NCBI RefSeq assembly: GCF_036077095.1
Contig: NZ_CP107960.1
Location: 1,922,001 to 1,986,000, forward strand
Direction: 5' to 3'
Length of the DNA stretch: 64,000 bases
DNA from: Streptomyces sp. NBC_00376
Lineage (GTDB): Bacteria; Actinomycetota; Actinomycetes; Streptomycetales; Streptomycetaceae
In this document: piece after piece, positions 17,205 through 27,111 of the stretch
Layout of the letters: each line of letters starts with the position of its first letter
Numbering within the stretch: position 1 is the first letter of the stretch
Program-made: the position numbers and the translations under genes
The notes under the pieces: generated by a model
Seen by the model: the letters and a program-made list of their open reading frames with translations, nothing else
Database searches by the model: none
Told to the model about the DNA's origin: nothing

Positions 17205-18445
17205 GGCAGCTCCACTTCGATGTCCGTCGGCCCCCCGACGGGGCTGCTGATGCGGGTGGTGCCGTCCAGAGCGGCGATCCTCCGACCGATGCCGACCAGC
17301 CCGCTGCCGGTGGAAGGGTTCTGCGAGGTGCCGCGCCGTTCGTCCGCGCCGCCGCAGCCATTGTCGCTGATGGTCACCCGCAGGCTGCCGGGGGTGCGGG
17401 CGATGCGCACGGTCGCGGCCGTCGCACCGCTGTGTTTGCTGATGTTGGTGAGCGCCTCGGCGATGACGAAGTAGGCCGCGGCCTCGACCGCGGCCGGAAG
17501 GCGCCGGCCGTCCTCGACGCCGTCCAGTTCCGCGGCGACGGGCACGCCCGCGTCGGCGGCCAACGCCCTTACCGCACCGGCCAGTCCACGGTCCGTCAGC
17601 ACCGGGGGGTGGATGCCGCGCACCACGTGCCGCAGTTCCGCGAGGGCCGCCTCCGCACCGTCCTGCGCCTCGTCCAGGCGGATGCGCGCGGCGGCCGGGT
17701 CGCTGTCGAGGAGCTGTTTGGCGAGGCCGATGCGCAGGGACAGGGCGACGATCCTGGCCTGGGCGCCGTCGTGCAGATCGCGCTCGATGCGGCGCAGTTC
17801 GGCTCCGTGCGCCTCCACCGCACCGGCCCGGCTCTCGGTCAGCTGGGCGATGCGTTCGGCGAGCGCGGTGGACGGCGAGGAGGTGAGCAGGGACCTGGTC
17901 CAGCCGGCCGACAGGTCCGCGAGCACGCAGTGCCAGCGCAGCACCCACCCCGGCCGTTCGGGCAGCGGTGTGCCGTACTCGTCGGCTGCCCGCCGGTCCA
18001 GCAGGCGCACGATGGGCAGCGCGACCCCGTCCACGAGGAGCCCGACCGGCCACAGCACCATCGCCAGATATCCGACGGCATTGCCCATGAGCGCCTGGAG
18101 CGGGAGCCAGAGCGCGTCGCGCCACACGGTCGGGTCGTTGAGTACGCGCCGTACCCGCTCGGAGAGTTCGGCGCTGTCCAGAGACGGATAGGGCGTCGGC
18201 GTGAACGGAACGCCCAGCCGCGCCGCCGCCCTGCGCCGCTCGAACTCCGCGAACCTGCGCAGCACCTTGGCGGCCTCCGGCAGCGCGGGCAGCCCGATGA
18301 TCACGGCGGCGAACAGCAGGACCGCCACCACCAGGAACGCGCTCACATAGGCGACCAGTGCGACCGCGATGCCGACGGCCAGATAGCGCGACGCATCCCA
18401 CGAACGCCTGATGGCGGTGGTCAGCGGGGCGGGTGCGGTGCTCAT
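17192..18445 (-). CDS. Sensor histidine kinase (HisKA_3 type)
   Basis: A 417-residue membrane kinase. A hydrophobic stretch at about 20-55 and a second near 115-150 give a putative membrane sensor (DUF1707/PspC-free, Streptomyces sensor type). The HisKA_3 dimerisation domain carries phospho-acceptor H225 in ELRRIERDLHDGAQARIVALS. The ATPase domain follows with EALTNISKHSGA, SDNGCGGA and GLVGIGRRIAAL. ATG chosen at STAPAPL. It overlaps the regulator gene and is divergent from an ABC exporter, a layout typical of systems sensing cell-envelope stress or exported compounds. Confidence 0.92.
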   Translation of the reverse strand: MSTAPAPLTTAIRRSWDASRYLAVGIAVALVAYVSAFLVVAVLLFAAVIIGLPALPEAAKVLRRFAEFERRRAAARLGVPFTPTPYPSLDSAELSERVRRVLNDPTVWRDALWLPLQALMGNAVGYLAMVLWPVGLLVDGVALPIVRLLDRRAADEYGTPLPERPGWVLRWHCVLADLSAGWTRSLLTSSPSTALAERIAQLTESRAGAVEAHGAELRRIERDLHDGAQARIVALSLRIGLAKQLLDSDPAAARIRLDEAQDGAEAALAELRHVVRGIHPPVLTDRGLAGAVRALAADAGVPVAAELDGVEDGRRLPAAVEAAAYFVIAEALTNISKHSGATAATVRIARTPGSLRVTISDNGCGGADERRGTSQNPSTGSGLVGIGRRIAALDGTTRISSPVGGPTDIEVELPCGS

Positions 18446-18612
18446 GACGGACCACGTTACGGGGGTTCGCCGGCCGCTGGAGTGGAGCCCTCCCCCGGGG
18501 TTCGGTGGAGTTGGCTGCACCCCCGTTCCGGGACCGCGCACCCTCGCCCGACCGGGCCGCCGTTCATAGCGTTTATCCAGGTCAGAAGGCACACGGCGGG
18601 GCAGAGGAAAGA

Positions 18613-19332
18613 ATGGTGGGGTCAACGGTGGACACGATCACGGCGGTGCGGGCGTCCGCGCTGAGTCTGGAGTCGGTGAGCCGGCGCCACGGCCGGGGCG
18701 GCGGGGAGACCACCGCGCTCGACGCGGTCAGCTGCGCGGTCCCGGTGGGGAGTTTCACCGCGGTGGTGGGTCCTTCGGGCTCGGGGAAGAGCACGTTCCT
18801 CCAGTGTGCGGCGGGGCTGGACCGTCCCACGTCGGGCACGGTACGGATCGGGGGCACCGATCTCGGTGCGCTCTCCGAGGCGGCGCTGACCCGGTTGCGC
18901 CGGGACCGGATCGGCTTCGTCTTCCAGTCGCACGCCCTCAACCTGGTGCCTTCGCTGAGCATCGAGGAGAACGTCGTGCTGCCGCTGGTGCTGGCGGGCG
19001 CCGATCCGGAGGACGAGCGGGTGCTGAGCCGTGGGCGGGACCTGCTGACCCGGGTCGGCCTGGCGGGCCGCGGCACGCAGGGCCCGGCGACGCTCTCCGG
19101 CGGGCAGCAGCAACGCGTCGCGGTGGCACGGGCGTTGGTGACGGAACCCGAGGTGATCTTCGCGGACGAGCCGACGGCCTCCCTGGACCCGGAGTCGGCG
19201 GCGCTGGTGCTCGGTCTGTTGCGGGACGCGGTGCGGATCGACGGCCGTACGGTCGTCATGGTCACCCACGACCCGGTGGCGGCGAGCTGGGCGGACACCG
19301 TGCTGACGATGGACGGCGGCCGGCTGCGATGA
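18613..19332 (+). CDS. ABC transporter ATP-binding protein (MacB/LolD type)
   Basis: A 239-residue ATPase. Walker A is GPSGSGKST near 58, the Q loop is [15 protein letters not shown], the signature [15 protein letters not shown] and Walker [13 protein letters not shown], with switch histidine in VMVTHDP. This is the LolD/MacB family that pairs with FtsX-type permeases. ATG is preceded by gaggaaag; a GTG five codons later is possible. It ends in an ATGA overlap with the permease gene. The HK/RR pair upstream is divergent and probably controls this operon. Confidence 0.94.
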   Translation: MVGSTVDTITAVRASALSLESVSRRHGRGGGETTALDAVSCAVPVGSFTAVVGPSGSGKSTFLQCAAGLDRPTSGTVRIGGTDLGALSEAALTRLRRDRIGFVFQSHALNLVPSLSIEENVVLPLVLAGADPEDERVLSRGRDLLTRVGLAGRGTQGPATLSGGQQQRVAVARALVTEPEVIFADEPTASLDPESAALVLGLLRDAVRIDGRTVVMVTHDPVAASWADTVLTMDGGRLR

Positions 19333-22001
19333 GCAGGAAGAGCGGTAGTGCGAGCGAGGGCGGGAGCGGGAGCGGTAGTGCGAACAAGGGCGGGCGCGAA
19401 GGCGTGGCACGGCCCGGTTCGGATGTGCGGGCCGGAGTCCGTCGGGCTTCGGCGTTCCTCGCCCGGCGTTCGCTGAAGGCCCATCGCCGGGCCTGGGGCG
19501 CGGTGTTCACGGCGACGACGGCGGCAGCCGCGCTGATCGGGGCCTTCGCCCTCGTCGTGGGTTCGCTGCTGCTGGCGCAGCCGCCGGTGGCGCGTTACGC
19601 GGGGGCCGACGCGGTGGTGGCGGCCGATCAGCGGGTGGCGTACACGGCGAAGCCGTGGGGCAGCGAGCCGCAGACCGCGACGGCGTATCTGCCCGAACGG
19701 GTACGGCTCGACCGCTCCTTGGTGGCGGAAGCGGCCGCCGCGCACGGCGTCGCGAAGGCCGTCGCGGACGATTCGGTGCCGGTGACCGTGGGCGGAGAGG
19801 GCGGCGCGACGGCGGGCGCCGGCCGGTCCTGGGCGGCCGCCGCGCTCACCCCGTACCGGCTGGCGGAGGGCCGCGCGCCGAGGATCGCCACCGAAGTGGT
19901 CCTCGACGGCTCGGTGGCGGCGGCCACCGGGAGCAGGGTCGGTGGCCATGTGACATTGCAGGCGGACGGGGCTCCCCGGCGGTACACCGTGAGCGGGGTC
20001 GCCGGCACCGGTCACCGGGGCGGCTCCCCCGCCGTGTTCCTCACCGAGCGGCACCTCACCGCCCTGGCCGGACACCCCGGCACGGTCGACGCGATCGGCG
20101 TCCTCGCCGAGGAGGGCGTCTCCACGGACGCGCTGCGGGCATCGCTGGAGAAGGCGCTGCCCGACCGGGCCCGTGGCGACCGTGACGTCCGGGTGCTCAC
20201 CGGCCAGGAGCGCGGGCAGGCCGAACACCCTGACGCGCTCGGCGCCCGCGGTGAACTGCTGCCGCTGCTGGCCTCGATCACGGGCACGGTCTTCATGGTG
20301 GCGCTCCTGGTGATCGCCACCACCATCTCCCAGGCGGTCCACCAGCGCGCCGGTGAGCTGGCACTGCTGCGTGCGGTGGGGGCGACGCCGCGTCAGCTCA
20401 GGTCGGCGGTCGGCCGCGAGGTGAGCCGGGTGGCCGGGGCTGCGGCGGTGCTGGGCGGGGTCGCCGCGGTGCCGTTGGGGCTGCTGATGCGGTCGCTGCT
20501 GACGACGGACCCGCTGCCGCTGCCGGTACCGGTGTGGCTGCCGTTCGCCGCGAGCGCCGCGGCCGCTGTGCTCGTCGCGCTCGCCGCCCGGCCGGTGGCG
20601 GTCCTCGCCGCCAGGGGCGTCACCGGGCTGCGGCCCGCCGCCGCGCTGGGCGCGGCCCGTGCGCCCGAGCCCGGCGAGCCGGGGCGGGTGCGCACGGCCG
20701 CCGGGGCGGTGCTGGCCATGGGCGGCGTGAGCGCGGCCGGTGCGGCGACGGCACAGGGCGGGCAGGCCGCCGCGGTGGCCGCGTCGGGTGCGGCCACCTC
20801 GCTGATCATCGCGGTGGCGCTGCTCGGTCCGTGGATCGCCCGGGTGGCGACGCGGGTCCTCGGCACGCCGGTGCGGCGCGCCGGCGGGGTCTCGGGCTTC
20901 CTCGCCGCCAGGTCCGCCGCCGCGCACCATCGGCGCCTGGGAGCGGCGATCACCCCGATCGTGCTGGTGGTGGCGTTCGTCTGCGTGCAGTTGGCGGCGG
21001 GCTCGACGCTGGAACGGGCCGCCGACCGGCAGGCCGCCGCCGCGCTCCGGGCCGACCTGGTGGTGACGGGCCCGGCCGCCGGGCTGCCGGCCGGTACGGC
21101 GCGCGCCGTGCGCGAGGCTCCCGGGGTGAAGGCGGCGACCGGTGTACTGCGCTCCGGCGTCGTGCTCGCCCACCGCGAGATGGGCGATCCGAAGCTGGAC
21201 CGGTTCCCCGTGCTGGGTGTGACGGCGGACCAGCTGTCCGGCACGCTCGACCCGCGCGTCACGGCGGGCGATCCGGCGGACCTCACCGGCAGGGGCACGG
21301 TGGCGGTCGGCGAGGACCGGGCGTCCGATCTCGGTGTCGGCATCGGTGACTCGGTGGAGCTCCGTCTCGGCGACGGCACCGAGGTACGGCTGCGGGTGGT
21401 GGCGCTCTACGAACGGGCCCTGGGGCTCGGTGAGTTCATGCTGCCGCGCGAGGCACTGGCAGGACACGTATCGGTCCCGCGCGACCAGCGGATCCTGGTC
21501 CGTTCGGCGGACGGCGGGGCGGCCCCGGCCGTACGACGCGCTCTCGCCGCGTACCCGGGTGTGCGGGTGCGGCCCGCGACGGCCGACGACGTACGGATCG
21601 CACCACCGTCCTCGGACCGGGACAACGCCATGGTCATCATCGGGGTCGGGGTGATCGGTGGCTTCGCCCTGCTCGCGGTGGTCAGCACGCTGTCCCTGAT
21701 CACGGTGGGCCGCCGCCCCGAGTTCCGCCTGCTGCGGACGGTCGGTGCGGGCCGACGTCAGGTGCGGCGGATGCTGGTGCTGGAGACGGGTCTTGTGGCG
21801 GTGGCCGGGCTGGCGATCGGCACGCTGGTCGCGGCGGTCCCGCTGCTGGCGTTCGCGTTGTCGGTGACCGGTTCGGTGCCGTATCTGCCACCGGCCCGGT
21901 ACGGGATGCTCGCGCTGGCCGTGACGGTGGCGGCGGGTGCGGGGGCGCTCGGGCCCGGCTGGTCCGGCGGCGGCCGGTCCGTACTCGGGCGGCGGGCGTG
22001 A
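19329..22001 (+). CDS. FtsX/MacB-like ABC transporter permease
   Basis: An 890-residue permease with two FtsX domains. A transmembrane helix near 60-85 is followed by a large extracellular segment. A core block (about 315-440) contains [21 protein letters not shown] second block repeats the plan and closes with [26 protein letters not shown] near 800. Such permeases use mechanotransmission to extract lipids, lipoproteins or antibiotics from the membrane rather than classical transport. It is coupled to the ATPase gene by ATGA. The first 25 residues are a Ser/Gly-rich repeat. Confidence 0.93.
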   Translation: MSRKSGSASEGGSGSGSANKGGREGVARPGSDVRAGVRRASAFLARRSLKAHRRAWGAVFTATTAAAALIGAFALVVGSLLLAQPPVARYAGADAVVAADQRVAYTAKPWGSEPQTATAYLPERVRLDRSLVAEAAAAHGVAKAVADDSVPVTVGGEGGATAGAGRSWAAAALTPYRLAEGRAPRIATEVVLDGSVAAATGSRVGGHVTLQADGAPRRYTVSGVAGTGHRGGSPAVFLTERHLTALAGHPGTVDAIGVLAEEGVSTDALRASLEKALPDRARGDRDVRVLTGQERGQAEHPDALGARGELLPLLASITGTVFMVALLVIATTISQAVHQRAGELALLRAVGATPRQLRSAVGREVSRVAGAAAVLGGVAAVPLGLLMRSLLTTDPLPLPVPVWLPFAASAAAAVLVALAARPVAVLAARGVTGLRPAAALGAARAPEPGEPGRVRTAAGAVLAMGGVSAAGAATAQGGQAAAVAASGAATSLIIAVALLGPWIARVATRVLGTPVRRAGGVSGFLAARSAAAHHRRLGAAITPIVLVVAFVCVQLAAGSTLERAADRQAAAALRADLVVTGPAAGLPAGTARAVREAPGVKAATGVLRSGVVLAHREMGDPKLDRFPVLGVTADQLSGTLDPRVTAGDPADLTGRGTVAVGEDRASDLGVGIGDSVELRLGDGTEVRLRVVALYERALGLGEFMLPREALAGHVSVPRDQRILVRSADGGAAPAVRRALAAYPGVRVRPATADDVRIAPPSSDRDNAMVIIGVGVIGGFALLAVVSTLSLITVGRRPEFRLLRTVGAGRRQVRRMLVLETGLVAVAGLAIGTLVAAVPLLAFALSVTGSVPYLPPARYGMLALAVTVAAGAGALGPGWSGGGRSVLGRRA
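19341..19400 (+). repeat. 30-bp direct repeat (2 copies) at the 5' end of the permease gene
   Basis: Two adjacent 30-bp units beginning agcggtagtgcga at 19341 and 19371 encode the decapeptides [10 protein letters not shown] and [10 protein letters not shown] directly after the start codon. The unit is ten codons, so the duplication is in frame. Confidence 0.8.
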
Positions 22002-22020
22002 GGGCGGCCGCCCCGACGCG

Positions 22021-22953
22021 TCACGGCGACGCGGGCAGGGGCAGCGCCCCCTCCCGTGCCGCCGCCGCGGCAAGCGCGTCGAGCACCGGGGCGATCAGCG
22101 GATGCCCCTCCGCCCCGTGCCGCACCGCGGCGAAGACCCGGCGGGTCGGCGCGCTGCCCTCCACCGGCCGCACCACCACTCCGGTCAGCTCCATCCCCAG
22201 CAGCGCCGACCGCGGCACCAGCGCCACCCCGGCGCCCGCCCCGGCCAGCGCGACCACCGCGCGGAAGTCGTCCGAGGAGTGTTCCATCCTGGGCTGGAAG
22301 CCGGCGAACTCGCAGGACAGGACCACCACGTCGTGGCAGGGGTTGCCGGGGTACGGGCCGATCCACGCGTCCTTCTCCAGGTCCGCGATCGCCACCTGGT
22401 CCCGGCCGGCCAGCGGATGCCCGACCGGCAGCACCGCGTCGAACGGTTCGGAGTACAGGGGCACCCGGGTCAGCCGCCGGTCGTCCTCGTCCGGGGCACC
22501 CCGGTACTCGACGGCGACCGCCACATCGACCTGCCGGTCGAGCACCATCGGCACGCTCGCGTCGCCCTCGGCGTCCTGGACCCGGACCCGGATGCCGGGC
22601 GCGGTGCGGGTCAGTGCGGCGATCGCGGGGGCGAGGACCAGGCCGATGCCGGTGGCGAACGCGGCGACGGTGACCGTACCCGCGTCCCCCGAGCTGTAGG
22701 CGGCGAGCTCCGCCTCGGCCCGTTCCAGCTGGGCCAGCACCGCGTTGGTGTGGGTCAGCAGGATCTCCCCGGCGGGCGTGAGCCGGGCACCGCGCGCGCC
22801 CCGTTCGACGAGCCGGTGGCCGGTCTCCTGCTCCAGCGCGGCAAGCTGCTGGGAGACCGCGGAGGGGGTGAGATACAGCGCGGCGGCGGCTGCGGTCACC
22901 GTGCGGTGGTCGGCCACCGCACGGAGGATGCGCAGCCGCCGTGAATCGATCAT
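22021..22953 (-). CDS. LysR-family transcriptional regulator
   Basis: A 310-residue LysR regulator. The wHTH is at 1-65 ([33 protein letters not shown]). The substrate-binding domain starts near 90 ([17 protein letters not shown]) and carries [22 protein letters not shown] and [19 protein letters not shown] at IDSRRLRI is preferred to one three codons upstream because family homology starts there. It ends 19 bp from the convergent permease gene. It may regulate kbl-tdh, which lie just upstream on the same strand, or act elsewhere. Confidence 0.9.
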   Translation of the reverse strand: MIDSRRLRILRAVADHRTVTAAAAALYLTPSAVSQQLAALEQETGHRLVERGARGARLTPAGEILLTHTNAVLAQLERAEAELAAYSSGDAGTVTVAAFATGIGLVLAPAIAALTRTAPGIRVRVQDAEGDASVPMVLDRQVDVAVAVEYRGAPDEDDRRLTRVPLYSEPFDAVLPVGHPLAGRDQVAIADLEKDAWIGPYPGNPCHDVVVLSCEFAGFQPRMEHSSDDFRAVVALAGAGAGVALVPRSALLGMELTGVVVRPVEGSAPTRRVFAAVRHGAEGHPLIAPVLDALAAAAAREGALPLPASP

Positions 22954-23023
22954 GTGACCCATTGTCCCAGGTCATGGGTGGAACCCCGCCGCCCGGCCGG
23001 GGCGCCCGGCCGGGCCCCGGGTG

Positions 23024-24217
23024 CTACTCCCCCAGCGCGGCCCGCGCGTCGACGAACGCGTCCACGGCCCGGTTCACGTCCTGTGTGGAGTGCGCGGCGG
23101 AGAGCTGGACGCGGATGCGGGCCGCGCCCTGCGGGACGACCGGGTAGGAGAACCCGATCACGTACACACCGCGCTCCAGGAGGAGCTCCGCCATCCGGCC
23201 TGCCTTCGCCGCGTCCCCGATCATGACGGGGGCGATGGCGTGGTCGCCGGGCAGAATGTCGAAGCCCTCCTCGGTCATCCGGGTACGGAAGAGCGCGGTG
23301 TTGGCGTTGAGCTGCTCGCGCAGGTCGCCGGCGGCCTCCAGCAGGTCGAGGACCTTGAGCGAGGCGGCCGCGATGACCGGGGCGAGGGAGTTGGAGAAGA
23401 GGTACGGGCGGGAGCGCTGGCGCAGCAGCGCGACGATCTCGGCACGGGCCGCGACATAGCCGCCGGACGCGCCGCCGAGCGCCTTGCCGAGGGTGCCGGT
23501 GATGATGTCGACCCGGTCCATCACGTCGTGCAGCTCCGGCGTGCCGCGGCCGCCGGGGCCGACGAAGCCGACGGCGTGCGAGTCGTCGACCATGACCATG
23601 GCGTCGTAGCGCTCGGCCAGGTCGCAGATCTCGCGCAGCGGCGCGACGTACCCGTCCATGGAGAACACGCCGTCGGTGACGACGAGCCTGCGCCGGGCGC
23701 CGGACGCCTCCTTGAGCTGCTTCTCCAGGTCCGCCATGTCGCGGTTGGCGTAGCGGAACCGCTTGGCCTTGGAGAGGCGGATGCCGTCGATGATGGAGGC
23801 GTGGTTGAGGGCGTCGGAGATGACCGCGTCCTCCGGGCCGAGGACGGTCTCGAAGACACCGCCGTTGGCGTCGAAGCAGGAGGAGTAGAGGATCGTGTCC
23901 TCCTGGCCGAGGAACGTGGAGAGCCGCTGCTCCAGTTCCTTGTGGACCTCCTGGGTGCCGCAGATGAAGCGGACCGAGGCCATGCCGTAGCCCCAGCGGT
24001 CCAGCGCCTGGTGGGCGGCGGCGATCACGTCGGGGTGGTCGGCGAGGCCCAGATAGTTGTTGGCGCAGAAGTTGAGCACCTCACCGGGGCGGCCGCCCGC
24101 GGTGACGGCGACCGACGCGGACTGCGGGGTGCCGATCACGCGCTCGGGCTTGTGCAGTCCGGCGGCCTCGATCTCTTCGAGGGTGGTGCGCATGTCGTCG
24201 CGTACGGAGTCGAACAT
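23024..24217 (-). CDS. kbl: Glycine C-acetyltransferase (2-amino-3-ketobutyrate CoA ligase)
   Basis: PLP enzyme that cleaves 2-amino-3-ketobutyrate with CoA to glycine and acetyl-CoA, the second step of threonine catabolism. The 397-residue length is normal. It shows [40 protein letters not shown] and the PLP lysine K245 in [16 protein letters not shown] site precedes ATG. It lies 36 bp downstream of tdh on the same strand, so the two form a threonine-degradation operon. Confidence 0.97.
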   Translation of the reverse strand: MFDSVRDDMRTTLEEIEAAGLHKPERVIGTPQSASVAVTAGGRPGEVLNFCANNYLGLADHPDVIAAAHQALDRWGYGMASVRFICGTQEVHKELEQRLSTFLGQEDTILYSSCFDANGGVFETVLGPEDAVISDALNHASIIDGIRLSKAKRFRYANRDMADLEKQLKEASGARRRLVVTDGVFSMDGYVAPLREICDLAERYDAMVMVDDSHAVGFVGPGGRGTPELHDVMDRVDIITGTLGKALGGASGGYVAARAEIVALLRQRSRPYLFSNSLAPVIAAASLKVLDLLEAAGDLREQLNANTALFRTRMTEEGFDILPGDHAIAPVMIGDAAKAGRMAELLLERGVYVIGFSYPVVPQGAARIRVQLSAAHSTQDVNRAVDAFVDARAALGE

Positions 24218-24253
24218 GAGGGGTGTCTCCCAGCTGTCTACGGGGGCGTCGGG

Positions 24254-25282
24254 TCAGGAGGTCCAGTCGAGGATGACCTTGCCGCCGCGGCCGCTCGCCG
24301 CGTCGTCGAAGGCCGCTTCGAAGTCTCGGTAGCCGTACCGGCCGGTGATCACGGGGGCGAGGTCGAGGCCGCCCTCCAGCAGTACGGACATGGCGTACCA
24401 GGTCTCGTACATCTCGCGGCCGTAGATGCCCTTGATGGTGATCATCGAGGTGACGATGCGGGACCAGTCGACGGCGAATTCCTCGGACGGCAGTCCGAGC
24501 ATGGCGATCCGGCCGCCGTGCGTCATGTTCTCGATCATGTGGCGCATCGCCTCGGGCCGCCCGGACATCTCCAGGCCGACGTCGAAGCCCTCGCGCAGTC
24601 CGAGTCGCTTCTGCCCTTCGAAGATGGTCTCCTCGCTGACGTTGAGGGCGAGGCTGACGCCGATCTTCCGGGCCAGTTCCAGCCGGGGCTCGCTGACGTC
24701 GGTGATGACGACGTGACGGGCGCCGGCGTGCCGGGCGACGGCGGCGGCCATGATGCCGATCGGTCCGGCGCCGGTGATCAGTACGTCCTCGCCGACCAGC
24801 GGGAAGGACAGCGCGGTGTGCACGGCGTTGCCGAACGGGTCGAAGATCGCGGCGACGTCGAGGTCGACGGGGACCCGGTGCACCCAGACGTTGGACGCGG
24901 GCAGGGCGACGTACTCGGCGAACGCCCCGTCCCGGCCGACGCCGAGCCCGAGCGTGGAACGGCACAGGTGGCGGCGGCCGGCCAGGCAGTTGCGGCACTT
25001 GCCGCACACCAGGTGACCCTCGCCGCTGACCAGGTCGCCGACGTTGATGTCGACGACGTCGGCACCGGTCCGTGCGACCTCGCCGACGAACTCGTGGCCG
25101 AGGACGAGCGGGGTGCGTACGGCCTGCTGGGCCCAGCCGTCGTAGTTGCGGATGTGCAGGTCGGTGCCGCAGATACCGGTACGGAGGACCTTGATCAGTA
25201 CGTCCGTGGGGCCGATCTCCGGCTCCGGCACGTCCATCAGCCAGAGTCCCGGCTCGGCCTTCTGCTTCACGAGTGCCTTCAC
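24254..25282 (-). CDS. tdh: L-threonine 3-dehydrogenase
   Basis: Zinc-dependent medium-chain dehydrogenase oxidising L-threonine to 2-amino-3-ketobutyrate with NAD+, supplying Kbl. The protein has 342 residues. Catalytic zinc ligands are C38 (GICGTD) and H63-E64 (GHEF). Structural zinc cysteines are 93, 96, 99 and 107 in [15 protein letters not shown]. The NAD site is [12 protein letters not shown]. The start is GTG ([11 protein letters not shown]), ten bases after AGGGAG. A GC-rich hairpin lies in its leader. Confidence 0.97.
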   Translation of the reverse strand: MKALVKQKAEPGLWLMDVPEPEIGPTDVLIKVLRTGICGTDLHIRNYDGWAQQAVRTPLVLGHEFVGEVARTGADVVDINVGDLVSGEGHLVCGKCRNCLAGRRHLCRSTLGLGVGRDGAFAEYVALPASNVWVHRVPVDLDVAAIFDPFGNAVHTALSFPLVGEDVLITGAGPIGIMAAAVARHAGARHVVITDVSEPRLELARKIGVSLALNVSEETIFEGQKRLGLREGFDVGLEMSGRPEAMRHMIENMTHGGRIAMLGLPSEEFAVDWSRIVTSMITIKGIYGREMYETWYAMSVLLEGGLDLAPVITGRYGYRDFEAAFDDAASGRGGKVILDWTS

Positions 25283-25317
25283 GGCTGCGGCTCCCTGCGC
25301 TGGTGCGGCGTTGAGTA

Positions 25318-25359
25318 CCCCGGGCCGGGGGCATGCCAGAAGAAGCCTGCGGCCCGGGG
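25318..25359 (-). promoter_or_regulatory. GC-rich hairpin in the tdh leader
   Basis: Ten-base arms CCCCGGGCCG and CGGCCCGGGG enclose a 22-base loop, 36 bases upstream of the tdh start. It could be an attenuator or a terminator stopping transcription from upstream; no U tract or known riboswitch shape is visible. Confidence 0.35.
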
Positions 25360-25546
25360 AGGATCGAGAGGGACGGGACAACATGGGCAGCGCGCGTCGA
25401 TCGGCTGCCGCGCACCATCCTCGGCCGTCACGGAGAAATCTGCCGCACCCCGCGCCACAGGTCCATCGAGGTTTTCTTAAGCGCGCCCGAAGATCCGCTT
25501 CATGCCGTCGGGGCGGTTCCCCCGTCCGGCGCGTGGAGGGCCCGGC

Positions 25547-26233
25547 TCAGACCTTGGTGCAGGGCCCCAGGAAGCGGGCCCGTCCCCTTCGCGGCCGGGA
25601 CCGCCGACGGGTCGCTGTACGCCTGGGCGAACACTCACCCCCCGGCGACCTCCCCGGCCTCCTGAGGAAGGCGGGCGCCAGGACGGGGCCGGTGGACACG
25701 CGGCTGCCGGTGAACCCGGCGCTCTGTGCCCGGACGCCGAGGTCACCGATCCTGGCGTCCATCCACCCCTTGGCGCCCTTGGCGGTCACGGCGACGTCGG
25801 CGGGCTCGGCGCGCGCGTTTTGGCCCGCGGGCACCTCGACGGAGCGGGTGAGGGTGGTGAGGACCCCGCTGCCCGGCTCCGCCTGCTGCCACACGCAGTC
25901 TGTGCCGAGCACCGGCCAGGTGTCCGGGCCGCTCTCGTACGGGCGTCGCGCGACGACCCCGGGACCGAAGTCGTCGGGGTCCGCGATGCCCCGTCCGATG
26001 AGGTCGAGGGCCGATTGCCGGGTGGCGGGGAGCCGGGCCGGGGCCGCGTCGATGACGGGCTTGCCCGTGGCGTCGGGCGTCCGGCTTACGGCGGCGGTGG
26101 CACGGGGGGCGGGCGGAGAGGCGCCCGGCTGGTCCTTCGCGGCGCCCCCACCGCACGCGGTCGCGAGCAGCAGCGGTGCCGCCGCCAGGACTCCGTACCC
26201 GCGCCATCCGAGCCATCCGCGCCGTCTGCGCAT
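25547..26233 (-). CDS. Putative lipoprotein with suspect C-terminus (possible frameshift)
   Basis: A 228-residue predicted lipoprotein. It has a basic start (MRRRRGWLGWRGYG), a hydrophobic stretch and the lipobox LATAC near residue 26, then a Pro/Ala-rich linker. The folded part includes ADPDDFGPGV and GTDCVWQQAEPGSG, similar in style to DUF3558-type actinobacterial lipoproteins, but I cannot name the family. After about residue 180 (VLAPAFLR) the frame becomes Arg-rich with poor third-position GC. The neighbouring frame there reads VFAQAYSDPSAVPAAKGTGP with normal codon use, before the original frame resumes its bias at FLGPCTKV. A compensated frameshift or a sequencing error is likely. Confidence 0.6.
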   Translation of the reverse strand: MRRRRGWLGWRGYGVLAAAPLLLATACGGGAAKDQPGASPPAPRATAAVSRTPDATGKPVIDAAPARLPATRQSALDLIGRGIADPDDFGPGVVARRPYESGPDTWPVLGTDCVWQQAEPGSGVLTTLTRSVEVPAGQNARAEPADVAVTAKGAKGWMDARIGDLGVRAQSAGFTGSRVSTGPVLAPAFLRRPGRSPGGECSPRRTATRRRSRPRRGRARFLGPCTKV

Positions 26234-26337
26234 CGGACCGCCGCACGCCAGGATCGAACACCCCCGTATCCCCGAAGACGCGTCGATCCTATGAGTGCGG
26301 AAGGGGGCGGCCGGTTCCCGCAATATCCGTCGTCCCG

Positions 26338-26961
26338 TCAGAACCCTTCGGGTCGCGGGTCCTTGGCGAGCCGGGCGTGCAGGTGCTCGTCGTGGTACTC
26401 ACCGTCGCCGAAGCGGTGGGAGTCTCGCAGGACGCCCTCGGGGAGGTAGCCGCAGCGGTCGGCCACCCGGCAGGACGCCGGGTTGCCGACGGCGTGGGCG
26501 ATCTCGACGCGGCGGGCGTCGGCGGTGTCGAAGCCCCAGTCCGTCACCGCCGCGACCGCCCTGGTCACGAGACCCCGCCCACGGGCGGCGGGCGCCAGCC
26601 AGTATCCGACCATCGCCAGCCCGTCCTCGCGGTCGACCCAGCGCAGGGCGACGCCGCCGAGCACCGCGTCGTCGGCGGCGTCCCGTATGGCGAAGGCGGC
26701 GACCGTACCGCGTTCCCACCCGGCGTCCCGCGCCTCCACCCAGGCGCGGGCGGCGTCCCGGTCGGTCGTCGCTATCGGGTTCCACAGGGCAATCGCCGGA
26801 TCCGCCACGGCGGCCACCAACGCGTCCAGCACGGTCTCCGAATCGGCGTCCGCCCGGCTCCAGGGGCGCAGTACGGCGTTCACCAAATCGAACTCGGTGC
26901 GGACGAAGGTCTTGCGGTCGGCGGGGGCGGGGCCCGGGGCAGGGGCGGAGAGAGTACTCAT
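26338..26961 (-). CDS. GNAT-family N-acetyltransferase (RimJ/RimL type)
   Basis: A 207-residue acetyltransferase of the RimJ/RimL class: LRPWSRADAD at the start of the domain, VGYWLAPAARGRGLVTRAV as acetyl-CoA loop, and EIAHAVGNPASCRVADRCGYLPEGVLRDS near the end. These enzymes acetylate ribosomal-protein N-termini or small amines; the target cannot be read from sequence. An Ala/Pro-rich tail of about 17 residues precedes the domain. It is a single gene; the upstream spacer holds the terminator of the repeat protein. Confidence 0.85.
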   Translation of the reverse strand: MSTLSAPAPGPAPADRKTFVRTEFDLVNAVLRPWSRADADSETVLDALVAAVADPAIALWNPIATTDRDAARAWVEARDAGWERGTVAAFAIRDAADDAVLGGVALRWVDREDGLAMVGYWLAPAARGRGLVTRAVAAVTDWGFDTADARRVEIAHAVGNPASCRVADRCGYLPEGVLRDSHRFGDGEYHDEHLHARLAKDPRPEGF

Positions 26962-27039
26962 GGCCCCATTTCTACTGAAGCACCAGAACTCTGACCAGCG
27001 ATTTTCCCGGCCCGTCGGTGCGCACGTCCCGGAGCGGCA

Positions 27040-27079
27040 CCGCGCCGCACGCCGAGGTCGACACCGGTGTGCGGCGCGG
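27040..27079 (-). terminator. Terminator-like hairpin after the seven-repeat protein gene
   Basis: An 11-bp perfect stem, CCGCGCCGCAC with GTGCGGCGCGG, around an 18-base loop, 33 bases past the stop of the repeat protein. No U tract, as is common in Streptomyces. Confidence 0.5.
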
Positions 27080-27111
27080 CGGGCCTCACGGGGCCCATGC
27101 CGGACGGCGGT

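Noticed and set aside
18582..22073. Minus-strand frame of more than 1,100 codons opposite the ABC exporter
   Set aside because: Low-complexity Arg/His/Pro sequence with no family features; the plus strand encodes a coherent ATPase and permease.
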